Source of the DNA: Gonapodya sp. JEL0774
Lineage: Eukaryota > Monoblepharomycota > Monoblepharidomycetes > Monoblepharidales > Gonapodyaceae
Length of the DNA: 64,000 nt
Assembly (NCBI GenBank): GCA_027604505.1
Contig: JADIIX010000035.1
Span: 112,919-176,918, forward strand
Reading direction: 5' to 3'
Positions 11,971 to 20,247 of this stretch are shown here, one piece after another. The number at the start of each line of letters is the position of its first letter. The stretch's first letter is position 1. The notes under the pieces were generated by a model that saw only the letters and a list, made by a program, of their open reading frames with translations, did not search any database and was not told the origin of the DNA. The position numbers and the translations under genes were made by a program.

Positions 11971-14673
11971 ATGGAAATCGCATCCATCCTCATTGGCATA
12001 CACTCTCTAGGACTTTTCTCTTCCCTTCTCGGAGTGTTCCATTTCGCAACCGAGTCCACATTGCGTTGCTTTGGAATTGCTGCCGGTGGATGGGTGAGTG
12101 CAAGCAATGAGATGCCGACGTGACACGAGGGAACAAAAGAAAAGAATACGCTTATCAATATCGCCCGTACGGCGCTGCTGGGTGGTTTGGTTGAATTCGT
12201 GCTCAGCATTGATTGACTCTCCGGAGTTCGACCTGTCTTCGTCTCGATGCCGACCCATAGAGCACAACCAATCTTATTCGTCTCTCTCTCTACGGATACG
12301 ATATGCATTCAACACCAGTGCGTGGTTTGATGTTTTTTGTTCCTCAAAATTCCGAGGTAGCTTCTGTACTGCCTTGCACCAGATCATTCCATGCTTCGCT
12401 TTAAATCTCGTTTTAACTTATTCCGAATCCGCAATGGCGTGGTGGTCGGCGGCTTGTGTTTTGGAGTGACTATCTCGTCTGTCTGTTTGGTATTCCGATC
12501 GCTGATCAAAACCCACAACTACCAGATGCGCCATCCGTTACCTCAGTCCACATTCATCGAATCTTTTCTCTTTATCCAATACCACTTCCTGTATTTTGAC
12601 TGTCCTCGCCACATTCGTATTCCCCCTCACACCTGTCTTCATCATGATCGTGGCATCGACCGCGCCTGTTGCGCCATCGGTGCAGTATCTCCCTTCAATG
12701 TGTTTGATCTATTCTGCACATCCGACAGGATCCATGGTACTGGCTGTCGCAGAGTTGCTGAGCCAAGTGGCAGTTGCAGGGACGGTGGGCTGGGCCACTT
12801 TGGTGACCGTGTGGGGAGGTGGGATAAGGTCTTGGATGAAAGGAGGGCCTACGTATGTAAGTGCCGCACGCTCGTGGGCCTGCTGGGAGTCAGAATCGAA
12901 GCGTAACTGCGTAACTGGTCCCTTCGATCCCGGTTCGTAGGACCGTCAATACGGTTCTGCAATAGACTTTCAAGACCATGATGATCGCAGCTGGGAAAAG
13001 ACAGGTAAGATTTCCTCGCAGCACCTATTCTTCTCTCTCGCTGCTTCCCTTTTCTTCTTCATTTACGACGCTGACTGGATCTCTCAATTACCTCACCCAA
13101 ATCACCAGCTCTGGCAATCACGATATCTCTCTCATTCTTGGCCGTGCTCGTACTCCGCCTCATCGCCGCGTTCTCCCTCTCATCGCTACCCGCGTCCACC
13201 ACGATATCCAATGCACCGACGTCAGACTTCGGCAACGGATCAGGCCAAGGGTCCTTACTTACCGCTCATATAGTCACTGCAATGTGTCCATTGGTGTATG
13301 CTGTGGCATTTCGATCGCCAAAACGGCCGGGGAAGTTAGGATTCGAGAGGAGGAGGATGAGCAATTTCCCTGAGCACGATCAGAGGATGGAAGCTGAGCT
13401 GAGAAGCTCCATTACCTCAAATCCTCGTACGAAATTGGGGAAAGCGGTATCGCTTAGTGAAAGAGATCTACATGTCGGTAAGGTGCTATCGACAGGTCGG
13501 GCAATGCAGGGCGAGTTGGGTCAGAGTCCAGTATTTGAGGTAGACGTCTCCAAACCACCTGGACACCGAGTTACCGAGCAAGCCCAGAGTCGCCGTGTTG
13601 ACTTGGATGATCATGTGTCCCCCAGCCGTGGACGGCGGTCGAGACACCCTTGTCACACCACCAAGGTTAGCCCGTATGCTCCACCACACGCCCTGCTTGA
13701 AACTGCATACACGATCGACAGCTTTGCGCAGTACTTGCCGGCGACGTATTGGTCGCGAGGATCTTCTCTGGAAAGTTCCGTTCCTTCAATCGTCACTGGA
13801 AACTCTCCACGATCTCCACGTTCCACACTCTCCTCCCTGTCGAGCATTCGAGGGACAACATTGTTGACTAGATCTGACGGCGAGTACAGCACATTTTTGG
13901 ATCAGTCGTCCTCCGGTAGTTCTCCTTCCCGGCGAACCACCCTGTCTTTCTCCATCTCCCGGCCTCCTGCACCCCGTTCTGCCATCACTGTCCACAACCC
14001 TTTCTTTTCACCACGCTCGGAACCATTCACAACCGACTTGCTTGTCACGTCTTTGATCGTTTCGGACCTCGGACCCCGTGGAGGTCAAAGCACCTCAACC
14101 GAAAGCCAGGTTAGTCTGGGTGCTGGGAGTGGTGGCACGGTACCCAGCCTCAACGTGGGTGGGGTGAGAGCACCGGACAATACCGCGGTGGATGTGGGGC
14201 ACACCACGACCGACAGGGAGGTGGATGTGGGAGCTGGTTTGAGCGCGAAGGTGAATAATAAAGTCGCTGCAGCTGTGACGTGGAATGACGTCTGGGAGAC
14301 GCGCCGAGCTAGTGGAGGCACTGGGCCTCTTAGTTGGTCCGAGGTTGGTGCACAGAGTGGTGATGGCTACAAAGGCGAAAGAATGGATGCAAGGATATCC
14401 AGGATGGTGGACTTTGAGGAAGAAATACGGAGATTCGAAAGCATCGCAGGAGGTGCGGCCGGTGGGGTTGATGTACAAGGTGGATCCGACGTGGGAGTAA
14501 CGTTGATCACAGGTGGTGACAGTGACCCACATCATCTCGTAGATGGAGGTGAGGGGCGCCAGATCACCACGAATGGATTTGGGACCAAAAGTAGAAACAG
14601 TGGCGCTCCGAGGCCAGGTCACGGCCATTGGTGGTCCCGGTCACGGGTGGCTAAAGCATTGTCTGGAGCGTGA
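11971..14673 (+). CDS. Multi-pass membrane protein with long Ser-rich cytosolic tail; GPCR-like layout, family unrecognised
   Basis: The chosen start, MEIASILIGIHSLGLF, opens directly into a hydrophobic helix and has a clean GTGAGT donor after about 41 codons. Later pieces give more membrane segments: ARTALLGGLVEFVLSI (12.16 kb), a helical exon near 12.42-12.50 kb, TFVFPLTPVFIMIVAST and VAELLSQVAVAGTVGWATLV (12.6-12.8 kb), ITISLSFLAVLVLRLIAAF and LLTAHIVTAMCPLVYAVAF (13.1-13.3 kb). The large last exon (to TGA 14671-14673) is about 450 residues, rich in Ser, Pro, Thr and Gly, and probably cytosolic. Seven helices plus a phosphorylatable tail resemble a fungal heptahelical receptor, but I see no diagnostic motif. 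Exon joins between 12.1 and 12.6 kb are uncertain; one frame there is interrupted by a TGA. Confidence 0.5.
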
Positions 14674-14929
14674 TCTTGTAACATACCCACGGGGCCTTCA
14701 AGTGCACTCATGCGCAGGGAAGACCGTCGATTTGAATGAAATAGGTCAAATTAGAACAGGCATTCCGCTTGTTAGCCTATATTTGACAGAGCTAGTACCA
14801 TTGCCTTGTGTAACAACAATTCATACTTGTCATTACATAACTCATTATCATATTTGTGCATGTAAAGACAGAAAAGTTGATGTGCGAGATTAATTCCCTC
14901 CTTTATTCGGGCTTCCATTGTCCTAGGAC

Positions 14930-15620
14930 CTAGCGTCCCTGGTCCTCACTTCTTCCATCCACGCTTTCACTGTCCTTGCCTCCCTTGTCCATGTCGCCGT
15001 CCAGCGTCCACCCGTCCCTACTTCCCCTTCCTCACTTAGTCCCTACTTGTTTTCCCTGTTGTTGCTTTCGTTTCTTGCTAACTCCCTACTTGCTTCCTGG
15101 GTTCCCGCTTTTCCAGTAATTGGATTCCCCTGTCCGTGCTTCTCGTGTCCTTGCTCTCCCGTCCTCGTTTCTCCTGTATGCCTTTCCCGTCCTCGCGCCT
15201 CCCATACTTGCTCCCAGTGTCCATGCTTCTAACGTAACCCTTTCTCGGGTCCTTGCTTTTGTGTGCTCGCTTTCCCCGACCTAGCTGCCCTTGTGCGGTC
15301 CTCGTTTCTCCCTTCCTATCCTCTCCAGTCTTCGCTGTTCCTGTTCTCGCTTTCGTCCTTGCTTACCACTCCGTGCTTCTCCCATTCCTTGCTTCCCCTG
15401 TCCTCCAGTGTCGCATCACCCGACGTCACATCTCCTGCTGGGTGCTCTCCCGTCGTTGCTTTTCCTGTCCCTCCTGTCTCCTGTCTCTCGTTCGTCCCGT
15501 TATTCATTTCTTCCGAGTCTCCTTTATCCCGCTTCTTTTTTTCCCGTTTGCTCCTCATCCCCCTCCTTCCGACCTCCCATCCCACTGGCCCATGCTTCCA
15601 CTCTCCTCTGATGGTGAAAA
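14930..15620. repeat. C/T-rich degenerate minisatellite
   Basis: About 690 bp on the plus strand is almost all C and T. It is built from loosely repeated units of about 12-20 nt around the theme TCCTTGCTTCCC / CCCGTCCTCGTTTCTCC. The units vary in length and sequence, so this is an old or fast-drifting tandem repeat. Open frames on both strands here (for example 15253-15642 plus and 15316-15672 minus) follow from the composition and are not called as genes. It lies downstream of the receptor-like gene, in the long gap 14674-15828 that otherwise holds nothing I can recognise. Confidence 0.75.
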
Positions 15621-15828
15621 ACGTTCGGCGAAAACTCATTGAAAATTTTTCACTTTTCATTATGCGAGTCATTTGACGAGGAAACGGAACTGGCTCTTTG
15701 GTTTCATTTCCGAAAGGGATGCTTCGAGGCGAGAACCCCTTGGGTAGTAGAGAGAGTAGAGTTCGTTACATATCCTCTCTAGAATGCAAAAACAAGTAGC
15801 ACGAGGAGACGTAAAGTGTATGAGATTA

Positions 15829-16196
15829 TTATTTGAGAGACTCAAACGTGTCGTCTGGTAGGGGGAAGAACGAGTCAGTTGGACAATTACAAAGTGTGAG
15901 AGAGGCAGCCATTCAGGATAATAGAACGTTGACTCAAAGCACTGAAAAGTCATACCTGCTTCTATCTCTCTTGTATGGGCTTCCGCAACATCCTTTCGGT
16001 CTTCATTTGGTTGGGAACCAGCAATACTGTCCCAGCCACCATCAGAGTCAGCTGATTCAACTTGAATTCCACTTTCACCAGCAGCAATTGGAAGCCAGCT
16101 CGATAATACAGGCGTTGACAAGCCCTCCAGGGACGTGGTAGCTTTGATGGGTATTGACAATTGACGACCCTCAGTGGCCCGAAGCGCTTTCTGCAT
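15829..16196 (-). CDS. Small two-exon protein, unknown function
   Basis: The minus-strand ATG at 16194-16196 begins MQKALRATEGRQLSIP. A first exon of about 80 codons (Ser/Glu/Ala-rich) ends ...TREIEA at a GTATGA donor. Splicing to an ACCAG acceptor gives the short second exon DDTFESLK and TAA at 15829-15831, about 88 residues in all. No domain is recognised. Support comes from an inverted CCAAT box and a TTAAATAAG TATA-like element about 60-75 bp upstream of the ATG, and from clean splice sites. It could be part of a longer gene, because an exon-like stretch with a GTAAGT donor lies upstream on the same strand (about 16555-16665). Confidence 0.4.
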
Positions 16197-17565
16197 TTTC
16201 AAGACCTTGTTTGCGGCGATTTAAAATTTGCACTCTGAGATTTGCGCTGCTGCTTATTTAAGCCAATCAGATTTGCAATGACAAAGCTCTGTATGGGTTT
16301 CGGGGTTGAACGATGGTTCAAAGACAAGATAAACTAGGAGAGGTTGAAAACATCACTAGTAACCTATAAGCAACTTTGAGGCGGGTATGCTGTCCCGTTG
16401 ACTGTACGCCGGTAGGTCCCGGTCCTCCGTGCGTCCAGCGTATGATTCCGAATTGATAGGTGAAAGATGTCCCGGGGTTCCAGTGGGAGCAGTCCGAGAG
16501 AGAGTGGGGGACCTCTCTCGGGGTTCGAAAAGAGCAAAGATCGGCATGACTTACCTGCGGTGAGTCCCCGAAACCAGCCGGAGGAGCGTATCCGATTTTT
16601 GTGAGTCCTCATGAGTTGCCGGATGGATGGCGAGCCTGAGCTTCGCAAATCAACGAAGATAGTCGACACTGTATCTCTGGAAGCAGAAAAATGAAGCTAA
16701 AACCCTACTACGCTTTGTGCGCAACAGATTACAGTCCACAAAAATGTCTCGAACAAGACAGGAGTGGCTCTCTGAACATTCATGCACCTTAATGTTGTGA
16801 AACGTCGCCCTAACAAGCAGGAGACGTGCCAGAACATCTTATACACCTAGCTTTCATAGTGTTTCTCGGTGAAAACAACAATCTCTATCTGGAGAGCGCG
16901 CTCACTCTCGCGCATTTTAATTGTCAACGCGTCGAAAATGCTAGCGACTGCTGTGCCACAAACGAGCCCCCCCAAGTGCGGCCATTCAATTGTGTGCGGG
17001 AGACACGATTTGAATTAACATTCAGATGTCCAAGGAGGACCCAGGAGAACACGCTTTCAAGCTTCTTACATAAAATATCATATACGACAAGCACGGCCAA
17101 ACACGGAGTGTGAGTTGCGAAAAGTGCAATCGAAGCGATGACAGCCCTCCATCTGCAAAAGTTACAATTCGTTATCGGAAAAGTGGGGCCGGTGCGCAAT
17201 CGCCCCACTTTAATAGGAATTGAGATTAAGCTACGATGCGCTGTAATGTGATGGGTCTCACGATGGGAGTTGGTGCATGGTGGGGGAGGATCAGGATACT
17301 TTCGAGTTACAACTTGGAGTCAAATCGGTTGAACACGGTGTTAGTATGAGAAAATTCAATTTTAGACCGCATAGAACCCGTTGAAGGATGAAGTGCACTA
17401 TTCTTGCTTCACAGGATATACCAGTACATCGCTGCTGTGACCTGACATGTGCCTTCATATTCCAAAAAGTTCTGCTTTCTACCATAGACAGCGAATTTAT
17501 GAGGCCCCTTTCGGCGAATGTTTGAGCCACTTATCAATCTTCTACGTGGCCGAGGCCAAACCACC
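16197..17565. other. Gene-poor gap before the duplicated secreted-protein locus
   Basis: Apart from the promoter elements just described and the start of the left duplication unit (about 17190), I see no supported gene. A minus-strand frame at about 16555-16665 ends in a good GTAAGT donor and might be an exon, but no partner exon or conserved residues could be found. Other open frames are short and overlap each other on both strands. Confidence 0.4.
16253..16267 (-). promoter_or_regulatory. CCAAT + TATA-like promoter elements of the small minus-strand gene
   Basis: Read on the minus strand, ATTGG (inverted CCAAT, 16263-16267) is followed at once by CTTAAATAAG (16253-16262). The candidate ATG lies about 57 bp further on. 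Spacing and orientation suit a core promoter. Assignment rests on motif match only. Confidence 0.4.
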
Positions 17566-18076
17566 TTATGACGGTCTCGAGGGGAAAATTCCTTGAAGGG
17601 CAATGATATAAGTTACACCCAAGGTGCCGTAATCTGCGTTGTTAATCCCACACGGGCTCGCAAGTGGAGCATCAGGCTTGTCCCCAAGGATAACATTCGC
17701 GAGTCCGCTTCCCTGCCCAGAGCCCACTGGCGTTCGCGATCGGAGATCGGGAAGGGCGAAGTTAGTCTGGCCTAAGAGAAATACCACCAATAAGGCGAGA
17801 GAAGATGTTACCAATACGCATAGCAGCACCACCTAGAGCAATGGCGGAAATACCGGCACCAATTAATTTACCGTTGCCGCCGTAAGTAGTTCCAAGGAGA
17901 GCAAATAGAGCTGTATACTGCGTGATGGGTAGAAGACGGCCATCGCAACGAGCCCAGCCACGAGGTTCAAAATCGAGAGCGACAGGGCGTATTTCACCGA
18001 CGAAGTATGATTGAGCCGATGTGGACGCTGCAAAGAGACCCCCCAGCAACGCGATTGTCAAAAGTGCTAGCCGCAT
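17566..18076 (-). CDS. Secreted phage tail-collar-domain protein (MdpB-like), copy A
   Basis: A 136-residue protein from two exons (17872-18076 and 17566-17771) separated by a 100-nt intron (17772-17871). The start MRLALLTIALLGGLFAAST is a signal peptide. The mature part is a single tail-collar domain of the type in phage tail fibres and bacterial microcystin-dependent protein B. It shows VGEIRPVAL, FEPRGWARCDGRLLPI, ALFALLGTTYGGNG, then across the intron QTNFALPDLRSRTPVG, and the family-typical C-terminus YIIALQGIFPSR. The length is close to bacterial family members of under 200 residues. Function in a fungus is unknown; secretion and a surface-binding role are inferences. The signal peptide and intron argue against bacterial contamination. 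It is divergent from the remnant at 18551 and paired with copy B at 19.2-19.7 kb. Confidence 0.88.
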
Positions 18077-18550
18077 GTGCTGGAACACGAGTCAGTCTCG
18101 CTGCCAAAGAGTTGGTCCAGTGATAGAGTCAACGCTTGCCTTCGGCGGCTCTTTCGCTGCAGCTTAAAGAACTATTTGTACTTGGTTGATGTGAGTATCG
18201 GGACAGTGGCTGAACAGACCAACAATCGCGGAAATTTCCAAAATGGGTTTTGGTGATCTTGGCTACTATGCAATATATTGAATAATATAGGTACGAATCC
18301 ATAAACACAAGGTGGCACCAGTTACAGGTGTGCTCGACGTATTGCCTATACTGGAGGGTCCAATTGCGGATCATTGTGATAAACAACAACGCGTCTCGCG
18401 CGCATCACCGGACACTGCCAGAAATTGTGGTTTATCAGCTTCATTCCGATTCCCCAGAGGAAGAACGCGAGGAGGGAAACGTATCGTGCCGTAAATCACA
18501 GACGTCGGTAGTGACCCTTCGATTGAAATCGGTCTCATTCTACTGGGTGA
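18077..18550. promoter_or_regulatory. Divergent promoter region, left copy
   Basis: About 475 bp lies between the collar copy A start and the remnant signal-peptide ATG at 18551. It aligns with 19730-20247 of the right copy. Several blocks are kept, for example CAGCTTCATTCCGATTC (18438 and 20135). I see no defined motif; the conserved blocks are candidate shared control elements. Confidence 0.4.
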
Positions 18551-18610
18551 ATGCGTTCATCATTAACTATCGGTGCAGTCTTCGCATCAGTGGTGGGCGT
18601 TGCTACCTGA
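18551..18610 (+). pseudogene. Signal-peptide remnant of a duplicated LRR-stalk-module gene
   Basis: ATG at 18551 encodes MRSSLTIGAVFASVVGVAT and then TGA at 18608-18610. It aligns codon for codon with the start of the intact gene at 20248 (MWSSFTVCAVFASVV...). After the stop the match ends, and about 17 bp later the sequence resembles the 3' flank of the intact gene. The body of about 2.3 kb is missing. The relation is seen in the sequence; loss by deletion is the simplest inference. Confidence 0.75.
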
Positions 18611-19209
18611 ACTTTTTAACTCCATAAGGTGTTTCTAAGAGATTGTCTCGAATATATGCAAGAAGCTCCCCAAAAACTCATCATTACTGAATTGCGTTTA
18701 CACAATGCCCGTTCCGGTGGAGGATGAGTATCTTGAACAGCAACCTTCATTATTCGATCAACCACAATTAAACCGTGCCGACAAAGTTCCACCGTTTCGC
18801 AGTCGCCCCAATTAAACAGTAATTGAGATTAAGCTGCGATTGCGCTGTAACCTGGTGGGTCTCACGATGGGAGTTGGTGCATGGTGGGGGAGGATCAGGA
18901 TCAGGATGCTTTTCGAGTTCTAGCTTGGAGTCAAATCGGTCGATTTACCGTCACACTACTGTGTTAATATGAGAAAATTGCACTTTAGACCGCATAGAAC
19001 CCGTTGAAGGATGAAGTGCACTATTCTTGCTTCACAGAATTTACCAGTACATCGCTGCGGTGACCTTACACGGGGCCTCATATTCCGAAAAGTTCCAGCT
19101 TTCTACCATAGACAGCGAATCTAGTGCTCCACTTTCGGCGAACGTTTCAGTTAGTTATCCACATCGGTGCTTGCTCAATCTTGTACATGGCCTACTGGGA
19201 AAAATCACC

Positions 19210-19729
19210 TTATGACTGTCTCGAGGGGAAATATCCGTTGACGGCAATGATATATTTTAGTCCCAAGGTGCCGTAATTCGCCTTAGTAATCCCACACGGG
19301 CTCGCAAGTGGAGCATCAGGCTTGTCCCCAAGGATAACATTCGCGAGTCCGCTTCCCTGCCCAGAGCCCACTGGCGCTCGCGATCGGAGATCGGGAAGGG
19401 CGAAGTTAGTCTGGCCTAAGAGAAATACCACCAATAAGGCGAGAGAAGATGTTACCAATACGCATAGCAGCACCACCTAGAGCAATGGCGGAAATACCGG
19501 CACCAATCAATTTACCGTTGCCGCCGTAAGTAGTTCCAAGGAGAGTAAATAGAGCTTCATTCTGCGCGATGGGTAGAAGACGGCCATCGCAAGGGGCCCA
19601 GCCAACAGGTTCAAAGTTGAAAGCGACAAGGCGTATTTCGCCGATGTACGGCCCGTCAGTTGTAGACTGAGCTGATGTCGACGCCGCAAAGAGACCCAAC
19701 AATGCGATTGTCAAAAGTGGCAGCCGCAT
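19210..19729 (-). CDS. Secreted phage tail-collar-domain protein (MdpB-like), copy B
   Basis: This paralogue of the protein at 17566 has the same two-exon structure: exons 19516-19729 and 19210-19415, with a 100-nt intron at 19416-19515. The signal peptide MRLPLLTIALLGLFAAST is followed by a short insert (TTDGPY) absent from copy A. The collar domain follows: IGEIRLVAFNFEPVGWAPC, DGRLLPIAQNEALFTLLG, TYGGNGQTNFALPDLRSR and the end YIIAVNGYFPSRQS. Copies differ at many positions near both ends of the coding region but are almost identical around the intron. It is divergent from the intact LRR-stalk-module gene with about 518 bp between start codons. Extracellular location is predicted; the ligand is unknown. 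Confidence 0.88.
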
Positions 19730-20247
19730 GTGCTGGAACACGAGTAAGTCTTGCTGCCACAGGCTGGACCACGGATAGAGTCAATTCGTGCCTTTGACAC
19801 CTCTTTCGTTGCAGCTTCAATGACCGTTCGTACTTGTTTCAGGTGAATATTCAGAGAGTGGCTGAAGGGACCAAATGTGGGGAAATTTCCAAAAAGGTCC
19901 AGTGTATGTTATTGCGACAAGGCTGATCTTGATCTTGATATAATAGCTGGCTATGTACCTGGACCTGGAATTTACAAGATATCCGATATATATTGTCACG
20001 CCACACACCAAGCGTTGCTGTCGCTTTCAGTTGCCCTCGACATATTGGATATACTGGAGTGTCCAATTGCAGATTTTGATGAACAAGAACGCGTCTCGCT
20101 AACGGATCACTGGACACTGTCAGAAGTTGTGGTCCAGCTTCATTCCGATTCACCAGAGGAAGAAAAACGTTAGGACAGAAACGGATCGTGTCGTGAATGA
20201 CACAGCGGTGACACTTCGAGAGAAATTGGTCTTATTCTACTGGGTTG
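19730..20247. promoter_or_regulatory. Divergent promoter region, right (intact) copy
   Basis: This is the shared upstream region of collar copy B (minus) and the LRR-stalk-module gene (plus). It is conserved in blocks with the left copy. No named element is recognised. A head-to-head arrangement preserved in both duplicates suggests possible co-expression of the two secreted products. Confidence 0.4.

Larger units (their letters stand above)
17190..18780. repeat. Left copy of a tandem segmental duplication (collar gene + LRR-gene remnant)
   Basis: This stretch matches about 18795-20290 along its length. Shared landmarks include the block around the run GGTCTCACGATGGGAGTTGG (17252 versus 18855), the collar gene, the divergent promoter region and the signal-peptide exon of the plus-strand gene. 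Its last about 120 bp (from about 18627, GTTTCTAAGAGATT) instead resembles sequence downstream of the intact LRR gene (about 23073). The left unit therefore looks like a complete copy that lost the body of that gene by internal deletion. Confidence 0.75.

Noticed and set aside
15253-15676. Overlapping open frames of 100-137 codons in the C/T-rich tract
   Set aside because: They arise because stop codons are rare in pyrimidine-rich DNA; the predicted proteins are low-complexity Ser/Pro/Leu/Phe or Arg/Glu.
17566-19729. Collar-domain genes as bacterial contamination
   Set aside because: Both have an intron with GT-AG borders, eukaryotic signal peptides and flanking fungal-type genes, and they form a tandem duplication with an intron-rich gene.
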